64,000 nucleotides of DNA. Origin: Sphingobacteriales bacterium 44-15. GTDB lineage: Bacteria > Bacteroidota > Bacteroidia > Chitinophagales > Chitinophagaceae. The notes below the pieces were generated by a model. The model saw only the letters and a list, made by a program, of their open reading frames with translations. It ran no database searches and was not told the origin of the DNA. Below are positions 45,135 to 54,264 of the stretch, in pieces. The stretch covers positions 353,953-417,952 of the forward strand of contig MKWG01000002.1 of assembly GCA_001899685.1 (NCBI GenBank), written 5' to 3'. The first letter of the stretch is position 1; each line of letters begins with the position of its first letter. A program made the position numbers and the translations under genes.

Positions 45135-46532
45135 ATGAAAAATTTTCTTGACCAGGACTTTTTGTTACAAACCAAAACCGCGCAGCAATTATATCACGAA
45201 TACGCTGCGGCGATGCCCATTATAGATTACCACAACCATCTCCCGCCGGCAGAAATTGCAGGCAATAAGCAATTCAGCTCCATGACGGAAATATGGCTCA
45301 AGGGAGACCATTATAAATGGAGGGCCATGCGTACCCGCGGTATAGCCGAAAATGATATTACAGGCAATGCAGATGATTATACAAAATTCAAAGTGTGGGC
45401 GGAAACAGTACCCTATACTATGCGTAACCCGTTATACCACTGGACACACCTTGAGCTGAAGACCCCTTTCGGCATTACCGAACTGTTGAATGCAGATACA
45501 GCCGAAGCCATATATAAAAAGTGTAACGAACAATTGTCTTCGCTGCGTGTACACAACATATTGAAGCAATTCAATGTACAGGCACTATGCACCACTGATG
45601 ACCCCGCAGACAACCTGGAGCACCACCTGGCAATAAAGCAGAGCGATGCCGGACTAAAAGTATTCCCTGCTTTCCGGCCGGATAAATCAATGGCAGTAGA
45701 AGACCCGGAAAGCTACAATCAATACCTTGACCGTCTTTCTGCCACTTCCAATACTGTAATAGACAGCTACCAGGCGTTGCTTGACGCCTTAAAAAATCGC
45801 CACGACTTTTTTCATGAGGCCGGTTGCCGCATCTCAGATCATGGGCTTGAGACTATATATGCAGAGGATTTTACCCTGGCCGAACTGGCAGAAAGTTTTA
45901 GAAAAGTCCGGAAGGGCGAACAGCTTGGTGAACAGTCAGTCCGCCAGTTTAAATCCGCAACGCTTCATTTTATTTGCGAATGGAATGCAGTGCGCGGCTG
46001 GGCACAGCAATTTCATATCGGCGCTCTTCGCAATAACAACAGCAGGCTGCTTGCGCAGCTCGGCGCTGATGCCGGGGTGGATTCAATAGGAGACTGGAGG
46101 GTGGCAGAGCCTATGTCAAAATTTTTTAACCGTCTTGATAAAAACAACCGCCTGGCCAAGACTATCATTTATAATAACAATCCCTCCCACAACGCAATAT
46201 ACGCCACTATGGTGGGGAATTTCCAGGGAGAAGATATACCGGGAAAGATCCAGTATGGGTCAGGCTGGTGGTTCCTTGACCAGAAAGATGGCATGGAACA
46301 ACAAATGAATACATTGAGCAATATGGGATTGCTCAGTCTTTTTATTGGAATGACTACTGATTCCCGCAGCTTTCTTTCTTTTCCCAGGCATGAATACTTC
46401 AGGCGTATCTTATGCAATCTTATCGGCAACGATGTAGAAAACGGCGAACTTCCCCATGATATAAAATGGCTTGGGAAGATAGTCCAGGACATTTGCTATA
46501 ACAATGCCAAAAGATACTTTAATCTCCAATAA
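45135..46532 (+). CDS. uxaC: Glucuronate (uronate) isomerase
   Basis: 465 residues, the typical length. It converts D-glucuronate to D-fructuronate and D-galacturonate to D-tagaturonate. The metal-binding region IIDYHNHLPPAEIA and the TTDDPADNLEHH, SDHGLETIYAEDF and GAVGVDSIGDW-like DAGVDSIGDW segments identify the amidohydrolase-fold family. The frame is open to a TTG at 45111; MKNFLDQDFLLQTKTA at 45135 is the family start. exuT follows after 20 bp, consistent with one transcript. Confidence 0.95.
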   Translation: MKNFLDQDFLLQTKTAQQLYHEYAAAMPIIDYHNHLPPAEIAGNKQFSSMTEIWLKGDHYKWRAMRTRGIAENDITGNADDYTKFKVWAETVPYTMRNPLYHWTHLELKTPFGITELLNADTAEAIYKKCNEQLSSLRVHNILKQFNVQALCTTDDPADNLEHHLAIKQSDAGLKVFPAFRPDKSMAVEDPESYNQYLDRLSATSNTVIDSYQALLDALKNRHDFFHEAGCRISDHGLETIYAEDFTLAELAESFRKVRKGEQLGEQSVRQFKSATLHFICEWNAVRGWAQQFHIGALRNNNSRLLAQLGADAGVDSIGDWRVAEPMSKFFNRLDKNNRLAKTIIYNNNPSHNAIYATMVGNFQGEDIPGKIQYGSGWWFLDQKDGMEQQMNTLSNMGLLSLFIGMTTDSRSFLSFPRHEYFRRILCNLIGNDVENGELPHDIKWLGKIVQDICYNNAKRYFNLQ

Positions 46533-46552
46533 TCACTATTAAACCAGGATCA

Positions 46553-47965
46553 ATGGCCCAAAACTTACCCCGCTTAGAACAATCTGTACAAAATGCTTCA
46601 AGCCCTAAAGGAATAGGAAGATACCGCTGGATGATCTGCTCTTTGCTTTTTTTTGCTACAACAGTAAACTATCTCGACCGGCAGGTATTGAGCCTCCTGA
46701 AGCCTTCTCTTGAGGAAATGTTCGGCTGGACCAACACAGACTATGCCGACATTGCTGCTGCATTTCAGTTCACTTATGCGATAGGACTTTTATTTGCAGG
46801 CCGTATAGTTGATAAGCTGGGGACTAAAAAAGGGTATGCCTGGGCTATCATAATCTGGTCTGTCGGCGCTGTCATTCATGCACAGGCCTTACCTATTGGC
46901 AATGGCTTAAGAACGGCGCTCGGATGGATAGGACTTTCAGCTATACCGGCTTCTGTGCTTGGTTTTATCTTCGCGAGATCATTCCTGGCAATAGGAGAAT
47001 CAGGGAATTTTCCTGCCGCTATTAAAGCCACCGCAGAATATTTTCCCAAAAAAGAAAGATCATTTGCCGCAGGTATTTTTAATTCGGGCACTACTATCGG
47101 AGCTATATTAGCACCATTGACCGTTCCCTGGATTGAACAACAGTGGGGATGGCAGGCCGCTTTTATAATAATTGGGGTAATAGGTTTTTTATGGTTGATC
47201 TTTTGGTTTACATATTATGACAAGCCCGAGCAACAAAAGCGGTTAAGCGCAGCAGAGCTGGCATACATTAATAGCGATGCAGATGAGACTGAAGTAAAAG
47301 AAGAAAAGGGTAAGGAGAAAAAAGTTTCCTGGATAAAGCTCCTGGGATACAATCAAACCTGGGCTTTTGCCGTAGGAAAATTCATGACCGACGGGGTATG
47401 GTGGTTTTTCCTGTTTTGGTTACCGGCTTATCTTAAAGATCAGTATCATCTTGAGCTTACCGAAATGGCGATTCCCCTTGCAGTACTATACAGTATGACA
47501 ATGGTGGGCAGTATTGCCGGAGGCTGGTTCCCGGCATACTTTATCAATAAAGGCTATGCAGCCTATGACGGGCGAATGAAAGCCATGCTGATCATCGCCT
47601 TTATACCTCTGGTGGTACTGGCAGCGCAGCCACTGGGCGGCATCAGCTACTGGGCGCCGGTATTATTAATAGGAGTAGGAGCGTCAGCACACCAGGCATG
47701 GAGCGCCAATATTTTTACTACTGTATCAGATATGTTCCCTAAAAAAGCGGTGGGATCCGTAGTAGGCATTGGCGGTATGGCCGGCGGGCTTGGCGGGGTA
47801 TTGATCACCAAGATCGGGGGATCTTTATTTGATCACTATAAAGCCCTCGGGCATATTGAAACAGGCTATACTATTATGTTCACCGTTTGTGCTATTGCAT
47901 ACCTGATCGCCTGGTCTATAATGAAAATGCTGGTGCCTAAATATAAGCTTATCAAAGATCTTTGA
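46553..47965 (+). CDS. exuT: Hexuronate transporter (MFS, anion:cation symporter family, ExuT-like)
   Basis: 470 residues with about twelve TM segments. NYLDRQVLSLLKPSLEEMFG at TM1, GRIVDKLGTKKGYA, FLAIGESGNFPAAIKATAEY and FNSGTTIGAILAPL are hallmarks of the ACS-family hexuronate carriers. It should import glucuronate and galacturonate with protons for the enzymes encoded upstream. A charged loop (EVKEEKGKEKKVSW, about residue 250) links the halves. It ends 54 bp before the convergent GMC gene. Confidence 0.9.
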   Translation: MAQNLPRLEQSVQNASSPKGIGRYRWMICSLLFFATTVNYLDRQVLSLLKPSLEEMFGWTNTDYADIAAAFQFTYAIGLLFAGRIVDKLGTKKGYAWAIIIWSVGAVIHAQALPIGNGLRTALGWIGLSAIPASVLGFIFARSFLAIGESGNFPAAIKATAEYFPKKERSFAAGIFNSGTTIGAILAPLTVPWIEQQWGWQAAFIIIGVIGFLWLIFWFTYYDKPEQQKRLSAAELAYINSDADETEVKEEKGKEKKVSWIKLLGYNQTWAFAVGKFMTDGVWWFFLFWLPAYLKDQYHLELTEMAIPLAVLYSMTMVGSIAGGWFPAYFINKGYAAYDGRMKAMLIIAFIPLVVLAAQPLGGISYWAPVLLIGVGASAHQAWSANIFTTVSDMFPKKAVGSVVGIGGMAGGLGGVLITKIGGSLFDHYKALGHIETGYTIMFTVCAIAYLIAWSIMKMLVPKYKLIKDL

Positions 47966-48019
47966 TAAAGGGATAAGGTTGTAAGGTGTAGTGTATAGGG
48001 CTGCCTTATACCTTCCACC

Positions 48020-49786
48020 TTACAGCTTCCCTTTCTTCATCTCATTTACCGCATGATCTGCTGCTCTGGCGGTGAGCGCCATATATAAAACAGAGGGACT
48101 TTGATTGCCTGTGCTTGTCATACAGGCCCCATCTGTTACAAATACATTATTACAGGCGTGCAGCTGATTCCATTTGTTCAAGAGTGAAGTTTGGGGATCG
48201 TGCCCCATCCTGCAACCGCCCATCTCATGAATATCCAGCCCGGGCGCCTGTCCCGTATCATTTTGCCGGATATTTTTTACACCGGCTTTCTCAAGCATAG
48301 CTGTACTTTCGGTTAAAAAATCTTTTATCATCTTCTCATCATTCTCATCATAGCCAACAGAGGTGATGAGCAGCGGAATACCCCACTGGTCTTTCTGGTC
48401 TGCACTTAGCCGTACATGATTGGCAGCCTTGGGAATGGTTTCTCCCTGCATATACATATACACATGCCAGCCTCCCGGCTCTGCCAGGTCATTCTTGAAG
48501 CCGGCGCCAATAGTTTCTGCAGTACTATCTTCGTCTGTGCGTGTACGGTATGCTCCCATAAAGGTGGTAAACCCGCCAACATAGTCTGTATCGCGGCGGT
48601 GAAGGTTGCGATAATTTGCCAGTATAGGCTCGGTAGGATTACGTCCATAATAATATTTGTCTTTGAACCCATCCAGCGTTCCGTTTACCGAAGCCCGGTA
48701 ATTGTGAAAGCAGATATATTTCCCCAGGAGCCCGTTATCATTTCCCAAACCTGCAGGAAACCTGTTGGATGTTGAATTCAATAAAACCAGGGTAGTATTT
48801 AAAGCGGAAGCATTTACAAAAATGATCCTGGCAAAATATTCCGTAACCTCATGGGTATGCGCATCAATAACACGCACGCCTGTTGCCTTCTTTTTCTGCT
48901 CATCGTAAATAATAGAATGTACCACCGAATCCGGCCGGATAGTAAGGTTTCCCGTTTTTTCAGCCCACGGCAGAGTACAGGAAACCGAGCTGAAATACCC
49001 GCCGTAAGGGCAGCCCCTCATGCATAAATTTCTTGCCTGGCATTTGCCCCGCCCCTGCTGCAGATGGATGTCGTTGGGCTGTGTTAAATGTGCCCAGCGG
49101 GCATGCACCAGAAAGCGGTCTTTATAATATGTACTGATCGTTTGCTGAATATGCTGCTCCACACAGTTAAAATCAAAAGGCGGAAGGAACTCCCCGTCAG
49201 GCATTGCTTCAATACCATCCCTGTTGCCGCAAACGCCTATAAATTTTTCAACATGACTGTACCAGTCAGCTACATCGCGGTACCGGATAGGCCAATCCAG
49301 CCCATATTCGTAACGCGCAGGCGCTGAAAATTCAAATTCGCTCCAGCGCTGGCAGGCTCTTCCCCATATCAGCGATTTTCCTCCCACCTGGTAACCACGT
49401 ATCCAGTCGAAAGGCTTTTCCTGTATATAAGGATGGTCTTTATCCTTTATAAAAAAATGAGCCGTATCCTCTCCAAAACCTGCCGCCTTACTAATGAGGG
49501 GATTTTCTTTAAGAAACGCTTCTGTCATGCTTCCCCGGTGCGGAAACTCCCAGGGATTCTTTGTAGCTGTGGGATAGTCTTTTATATGTTTTACATCCCT
49601 GCCGCGTTCCAGCACCAGTGTTTTAATACCATGCTCACATAGTTCCTTGGCTGCCCAGCCACCGCTGATGCCCGAACCAATTACTATGGCATCAAACGTA
49701 TTTTTTGCCTTCCCTTTGGTACTGACATTAATATTTGAAGGATCGCCTGGCATAGCAATATCTTTTGTTGCGGAAAATGAAGGCAC
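48020..49786 (-). CDS. GMC-family FAD-dependent oxidoreductase
   Basis: 588 residues. FAD binding is seen at FDAIVIGSGISGGWAAKEL (about 30-48), a central KSLIWGRACQRWSEFEF segment, and the C-terminal HEMGGCRMG and FVTDGACMTSTGNQSPSVLY motifs. This subgroup resembles the large subunit of gluconate 2-dehydrogenase and other sugar/polyol dehydrogenases; the small or cytochrome subunit is not beside it. It faces the hexuronate operon and could oxidise a related sugar, but this is inference. A second in-frame Met at about 49753 is a possible start; no convincing signal or Tat motif is seen. Confidence 0.85.
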   Translation of the reverse strand: MPSFSATKDIAMPGDPSNINVSTKGKAKNTFDAIVIGSGISGGWAAKELCEHGIKTLVLERGRDVKHIKDYPTATKNPWEFPHRGSMTEAFLKENPLISKAAGFGEDTAHFFIKDKDHPYIQEKPFDWIRGYQVGGKSLIWGRACQRWSEFEFSAPARYEYGLDWPIRYRDVADWYSHVEKFIGVCGNRDGIEAMPDGEFLPPFDFNCVEQHIQQTISTYYKDRFLVHARWAHLTQPNDIHLQQGRGKCQARNLCMRGCPYGGYFSSVSCTLPWAEKTGNLTIRPDSVVHSIIYDEQKKKATGVRVIDAHTHEVTEYFARIIFVNASALNTTLVLLNSTSNRFPAGLGNDNGLLGKYICFHNYRASVNGTLDGFKDKYYYGRNPTEPILANYRNLHRRDTDYVGGFTTFMGAYRTRTDEDSTAETIGAGFKNDLAEPGGWHVYMYMQGETIPKAANHVRLSADQKDQWGIPLLITSVGYDENDEKMIKDFLTESTAMLEKAGVKNIRQNDTGQAPGLDIHEMGGCRMGHDPQTSLLNKWNQLHACNNVFVTDGACMTSTGNQSPSVLYMALTARAADHAVNEMKKGKL

Positions 49787-49916
49787 AAGTATACTAAGAT
49801 AATTGTAGCAAACGATGGCATTAACAAATTGCTGCTATGTTAATCATGAGACGAGAGATGTCAGAAGTCAAACGTGAAGATCTCACGTCCCACCAACTCA
49901 ACACTACTATCATCAC

Positions 49917-49951
49917 AAAAAATCCCGATGGCATGACCACCGGGATTTTTC
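49917..49951. terminator. Bidirectional terminator before the DUF4783 gene end
   Basis: AAAAATCCCG (49918-49927) and CGGGATTTTT (49941-49950) form a 10-bp stem with a 13-base loop; U runs result on both strands. It would end the DUF4783 transcript on the minus strand. Upstream (about 49.85-49.90 kb) lies one more family 2-like unit. Confidence 0.7.
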
Positions 49952-49972
49952 AAACACTTCAAATTATACTGA

Positions 49973-50365
49973 TTATTCGTTTTCTTCAAACCGGATCTCC
50001 TGCAATACCTGCTTATCCGGGCGGCTTTTCATGAATATGGTAGTTCTGAATGTCCCGTATTTGGTTTGAAGGTTACCGATGCAAAATTCAGAACCGCTGT
50101 TAGACCCTTTATGTATAATGCTGAATGTTTTGACAGCATACACATTGAAAAAATCCTTCAGGATCATCTGCGCCTGGCTGGCGCTATAAGAGCTGCTTTT
50201 TTCATGGAGCGTGATCTCCACCCTGCTGTCAAAATAATTCGCCAGCTGACCGGCATTACCCTTTCTCATTGCCTGCACAACATCGTCAATAGAATAAAAA
50301 TGCAATGCAGGAGACCGGCCAAAGACCAGGCAGGTAGCCAATACTATCGTAAGCGCAGCTTTCAT
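49973..50365 (-). CDS. DUF4783 family small exported protein
   Basis: 130 residues. The start at 50365 gives a signal peptide (MKAALTIVLATCLVFGRSPA) and is preferred over 50419. The mature part IDDVVQAMRKGNAGQLANYF, DSRVEITLHEKSSSYSASQA, QMILKDFFNVYAVKTFSIIH matches DUF4783, an NTF2-like fold found in Bacteroidetes. Function is unknown. It is divergent from gpmI, with about 110 bp between the starts, and a terminator lies right after its stop. Confidence 0.8.
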   Translation of the reverse strand: MKAALTIVLATCLVFGRSPALHFYSIDDVVQAMRKGNAGQLANYFDSRVEITLHEKSSSYSASQAQMILKDFFNVYAVKTFSIIHKGSNSGSEFCIGNLQTKYGTFRTTIFMKSRPDKQVLQEIRFEENE

Positions 50366-50477
50366 GCTCAACTGAATACCCTTTATGAGCCAAAAATGTG
50401 CCAAACCTCCTGATAACACTGAGCTGTTAATAAAATCCCGGGTAATATTCCATAGCTAAATAGCCTATTTTTAGGCC

Positions 50478-52001
50478 ATGAAACAGAAAAAAGTAATACT
50501 TATCATCATGGATGGCTGGGGCCTTGGAAATGTAAGGTCAAGCGATGCCATACAAAATGCCAAAACTCCTTTTGTAAGCTCACTCTATAGTAAATACCCC
50601 AATACCACCCTCGTAACCTGCGGCGAAGACGTTGGATTGCCTGAAGGGCAAATGGGTAATAGTGAGGTGGGGCATCTCAACCTGGGCGCGGGGCGTATAG
50701 TATACCAGGAACTTCAACGCATCAACGTTGCCATCCGGAGCGGGGAATTTCAAAAAAATAAGATTTTGCTTGATGCCATTGCTTATGCAAGAGATAATAA
50801 TAAATCACTTCACCTGCTTGGACTGGTAAGTGATGGGGGCGTACATTCTCATATCAATCATCTTAAAGCCCTGGTAAGCGTATGTAAAGATCAGCAACTG
50901 AATAATGTTTTTGTGCATGCATTCACAGACGGACGTGATACAGATCCTAAAAGCGGGTTAGGCTTTCTAAAAGAGCTACAGAAGCACCTCGACGCTACTA
51001 CCGGGCAAATAGCCACCATTACCGGGCGGTATTATGCCATGGACCGCGATAAACGCTGGGAAAGAGTGAAGCTTGCTTATGATGCGCTCGTGCATGGGAT
51101 CGGGGAAAAAAGCAGTGATCTTATCGGCGCAGTAGAAAAGTCATACGCGGAAAATATTACTGATGAATTTATCAAGCCGATCATTAATGATACCATCACA
51201 GGAGACAAAGGGCAAATTAAAGATGGCGATGCAGTGATATGCTTCAATTTCAGGACAGACAGGTGCCGCGAAATAACAGAAGTGCTTACCCAGCAGGATA
51301 TGCCTAACTATGGGATGCATACGCTTCAGTTGCATTACACCACGATGACGGAATATGACAAAACATTTAAAAATGTCAACATCATTTTTGGCAATGATAA
51401 TCTTATACGCACGCTCGGAGAGGTGATTGAATCAGAAGGATTACAGCAAATACGGATTGCGGAAACGGAGAAATATCCTCACGTAACTTTCTTTTTCAGC
51501 GGGGGGCGGGAAAAGCCTTTCGAAGGCGAGACAAGGATCATGGCCGCTTCTCCCAAAGTGGCTACCTATGATCTGAAACCGGAGATGAGCGCCTTTGAGC
51601 TCACCGAAAAGCTGCTTCCGGAAATAAAAAGCCGGTCCGCCGCATTTATATGCCTCAATTTTGCCAATGCAGATATGGTGGGCCATACAGGAGTATGGGA
51701 CGCAGTGGTAAAAGCTGTAGAAACCGTTGACACCTGCGTGGAGAAGATAGTAACTACAGCCCTGGAAAATGACTATACCGTATTGCTGACAGCAGACCAC
51801 GGCAATGCCGATTATATCATCAATGAAGACGGCTCACCCAATACGGCTCATACCCTGAATCCTGTGCCTCTATTTATCATTGATAATCAATGGAAAGGAA
51901 AAGTAAGACCCGGGAAATTAGGAGACATAGCCCCCACTATCCTGAAAATAATGAATATTCCTGTACCTAAAGAAATGACCGGAAATGTGCTTGTAGATTA
52001 G
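50478..52001 (+). CDS. gpmI: 2,3-bisphosphoglycerate-independent phosphoglycerate mutase
   Basis: 507 residues, the usual length. It interconverts 3- and 2-phosphoglycerate with two Mn ions. Seen: Asp12 in IMDGWGLGN, the phospho-Ser62 in GNSEVGHLNLG, HIGKA-free VHSHINHLKAL and HAFTDGRDTDP segments in the phosphotransferase domain, NFRTDRCREI, and the metal ligands in NFANADMVGHTG and LTADHGNADYI. All catalytic motifs are intact. Its stop is followed by a 176-bp gap before the ECF sigma factor. Confidence 0.95.
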   Translation: MKQKKVILIIMDGWGLGNVRSSDAIQNAKTPFVSSLYSKYPNTTLVTCGEDVGLPEGQMGNSEVGHLNLGAGRIVYQELQRINVAIRSGEFQKNKILLDAIAYARDNNKSLHLLGLVSDGGVHSHINHLKALVSVCKDQQLNNVFVHAFTDGRDTDPKSGLGFLKELQKHLDATTGQIATITGRYYAMDRDKRWERVKLAYDALVHGIGEKSSDLIGAVEKSYAENITDEFIKPIINDTITGDKGQIKDGDAVICFNFRTDRCREITEVLTQQDMPNYGMHTLQLHYTTMTEYDKTFKNVNIIFGNDNLIRTLGEVIESEGLQQIRIAETEKYPHVTFFFSGGREKPFEGETRIMAASPKVATYDLKPEMSAFELTEKLLPEIKSRSAAFICLNFANADMVGHTGVWDAVVKAVETVDTCVEKIVTTALENDYTVLLTADHGNADYIINEDGSPNTAHTLNPVPLFIIDNQWKGKVRPGKLGDIAPTILKIMNIPVPKEMTGNVLVD

Positions 52002-52157
52002 ATTTTCCCCTGCAGGATAGTATAGCTTTTGGGTATATGCTTTACAATTTCTGCTCTCCATTCAGAGGCATACAAAGATTTGCTGCGGGATTAAGGGCAG
52101 AAAAATCAATTTTTTTGTGCCCGGGCAGCATTTTATATAAAGAAATTGTCTAAATTA

Positions 52158-52180
52158 CATGAAATCAACTTGATTTCATG
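52158..52180 (+). promoter_or_regulatory. Inverted repeat covering the sigma-factor start codon
   Basis: CATGAAATCA (52158-52167) and TGATTTCATG (52171-52180) are perfect 10-bp arms around a 3-base loop. The second arm contains the ATG at 52178-52180. In RNA this would hide the start codon; as DNA it would be a 23-bp operator-like site. Confidence 0.55.
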
Positions 52181-52753
52181 ACTGAAGAAGCAATGCTCAG
52201 GGGCTGCATCAGGAATGTTGCAGTTGCACAACAGGAACTATACTATACGTACAGCCCGCGCATGTTGTCGTTGTGTTATCGCTATGCGAAAAGCAGGGAG
52301 GATGCGGAGGATATGTTGCAGGAGGGCTTCATAAAGGTCTTTACACAGATAAAACAATTTCAGAACAGGGGTGCGCTTGAAGGATGGATCAGAAAAATCA
52401 TCGTTCATACCTGCATCAACAATCTGAAAAAGAATAAAAAATTTACCGAAAGCGTAGATCTTATACATGCATCGGGAGTGTATATTAGGGAAGAAACGAT
52501 CCCTTCCATTGTTCAGGCAAAACAGGTAGTGGAATGCATCAGGCTTCTGCCGATAGGATACAGAACCGTATTGAACCTGTACGCCATTGAGGGGTATTCG
52601 CACCGGGAAATTGCCGCAATGCTTGATATTGAAGAGAGCACAAGCCGCTCTCAGTATACAAGGGCAAAAGCTATGCTGGAAGATATTTTGCTAAAGAAAA
52701 ATATACTGCCGGAACATATCCGGAATATGGATCTTATGGCAGTTAACCCATAA
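52178..52753 (+). CDS. ECF-type RNA polymerase sigma factor
   Basis: 191 residues: region 2 (about 20-90: YYTYSPRMLSLCYRYAKSRE, DAEDMLQEGFIKVFTQI, and the GALEGWIRKIIVH helix) and region 4 (about 125-178: RLLPIGYRTVLNLYAIEGYS, HREIAAMLDIEESTSRSQYT). It has no region 3, as usual for group 4. The next gene, 65 bp on, encodes a membrane protein with a short cytoplasmic N-terminal part and may be its partner. The only ATG consistent with region 2 lies inside the inverted repeat at 52158-52180. Confidence 0.9.
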   Translation: MTEEAMLRGCIRNVAVAQQELYYTYSPRMLSLCYRYAKSREDAEDMLQEGFIKVFTQIKQFQNRGALEGWIRKIIVHTCINNLKKNKKFTESVDLIHASGVYIREETIPSIVQAKQVVECIRLLPIGYRTVLNLYAIEGYSHREIAAMLDIEESTSRSQYTRAKAMLEDILLKKNILPEHIRNMDLMAVNP

Positions 52754-52818
52754 CCAAAACAATGATTGTTTAACCAGGCTTTCGCTAACCATTATCTGAC
52801 AACGCCAAGGAACTGACT

Positions 52819-54174
52819 ATGGAGAGAAATATTCATACAGATGAATTTGAACGATTCCTCAGGGATAAAGCTGATCAGTATAAAGTTTACCCTTCAGACA
52901 AAATATGGAGTAACATCAACAGGTCAATACACCCAAGGAAAAAATGGCCTTACGCAGCATTAACCCTGTTTCTTTTATTAGGTACCGCTGTATTTATTGA
53001 CTACAATTCCTTCAACTACATAGTGCCCGGTAAGCAACCGCTGCTCGCTTACAGCCATAACAACCATACTATCCCGGCCGCTACACCATCATTTATTTCA
53101 GACCGGGATAAAAGCAAAAACAATTCTATATACCCTGCAGATGACTTATCACAGGCTACCGCTGCTATTACCGGATCAGATACAAAGCACTCATTGGGAC
53201 TGGCTAATATCAGCAAACTGCAACAGGAAACAAAGCCCGCTGACGGAAAAGCTCATTCTTCGAATGAAATAAGTACAACAACGGAACATATCACCGATAA
53301 CCAGGGCGATCTTTCTCCTTTGAATAGTTTAGTTGCGAGCTCAAATGCTTCTTCTTCTGATGCTAACAGCGGCGATGAAAAGGGTGATGATCTAACCAAT
53401 ACTAAAAAGAAGCTGTGGGGCGGCGAAGTATACAGACCCTCAAGATTTAAGTGGCAGTTGTCTTTTTCTCCAACCATCAGCTATAGAAGACTAACCAGTG
53501 GTATTGGCCAGATTACAGATGTTTTCAGGGGAGTTCCCTACAGCACCGTTCAGTCAAACACATCGGTAAATGACCTGGTTGCACACAAACCCGCCATCGG
53601 TGCTGAGGTTGGTGCAAGCCTTATTTATAAAGTTTCAAACAATTTTACTTTGAGAGGGGGGCTACAGCTAAACTACTCCAGGTATCAGTTAAACGCATAC
53701 AATTCAAAACCTGAAATTGCAACACTTGCACTTCATAACAAGAGGGGCGGAACGGATTCCGTGAATTTTGTTACCACCCTCGAAAATCATGAAGGGCATG
53801 GCTCTTCGTCCTCATGGCTGAATAATGAATATTTGCAGATATCATTGCCTGTTGGCTTTGAATGGAGTGTTTTAGGCAATGAAACGCTGAAATGGAATAT
53901 TGCCGCAAACGCACAACCTGTATATAATTTTGCCAATAATGTTTATCTCCTGTCCACTGATTTCAAATATTACGTTCAGGATCCTTCTCTTATACGTAAG
54001 TGGAATATCAACGCCGGTATAGAAACCTTTGTGTCTTATGATATGGGGTCATTTAAATGGCAGGTTGGTCCGCAATTGCGTTACCAGCTGATGTCAAGCT
54101 ACAAAAATGCTTATCCCATCAAAGAATACCTGGTTGACTTCGGCTTTAAAATTGGCGTAACCAAAACTTTTTAA
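52819..54174 (+). CDS. Sigma-linked membrane protein: cytoplasmic segment, one TM helix, outer-membrane barrel-like domain
   Basis: 451 residues. Residues 1-42 are charged (FERFLRDKADQYKVYPSDKI, WSNINRSIHPRKKW) and resemble the short anti-sigma-like head of many Bacteroidetes proteins next to ECF sigma genes. A TM helix follows (about 44-60), then a Ser/Asn/Asp-rich linker (about 80-200). Residues from about 205 alternate in strands (WQLSFSPTISYRRL, GAEVGASLIYKVSNNFTLRG, LNYSRYQLNAYN, WQVGPQLRYQLMSSY) and end in KTF, as in outer-membrane barrels. No N-terminal signal is present. A span across both membranes is implied. It may bind the sigma factor; this is inference. Confidence 0.7.
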   Translation: MERNIHTDEFERFLRDKADQYKVYPSDKIWSNINRSIHPRKKWPYAALTLFLLLGTAVFIDYNSFNYIVPGKQPLLAYSHNNHTIPAATPSFISDRDKSKNNSIYPADDLSQATAAITGSDTKHSLGLANISKLQQETKPADGKAHSSNEISTTTEHITDNQGDLSPLNSLVASSNASSSDANSGDEKGDDLTNTKKKLWGGEVYRPSRFKWQLSFSPTISYRRLTSGIGQITDVFRGVPYSTVQSNTSVNDLVAHKPAIGAEVGASLIYKVSNNFTLRGGLQLNYSRYQLNAYNSKPEIATLALHNKRGGTDSVNFVTTLENHEGHGSSSSWLNNEYLQISLPVGFEWSVLGNETLKWNIAANAQPVYNFANNVYLLSTDFKYYVQDPSLIRKWNINAGIETFVSYDMGSFKWQVGPQLRYQLMSSYKNAYPIKEYLVDFGFKIGVTKTF

Positions 54175-54264
54175 CCTTTTAAATTGTTGATGGATATCAT
54201 GGCTTATGCATAATATGCGTAGCTTCCTGCCGTTCTTGTTTCATTATTTTAATACCCAATACAA

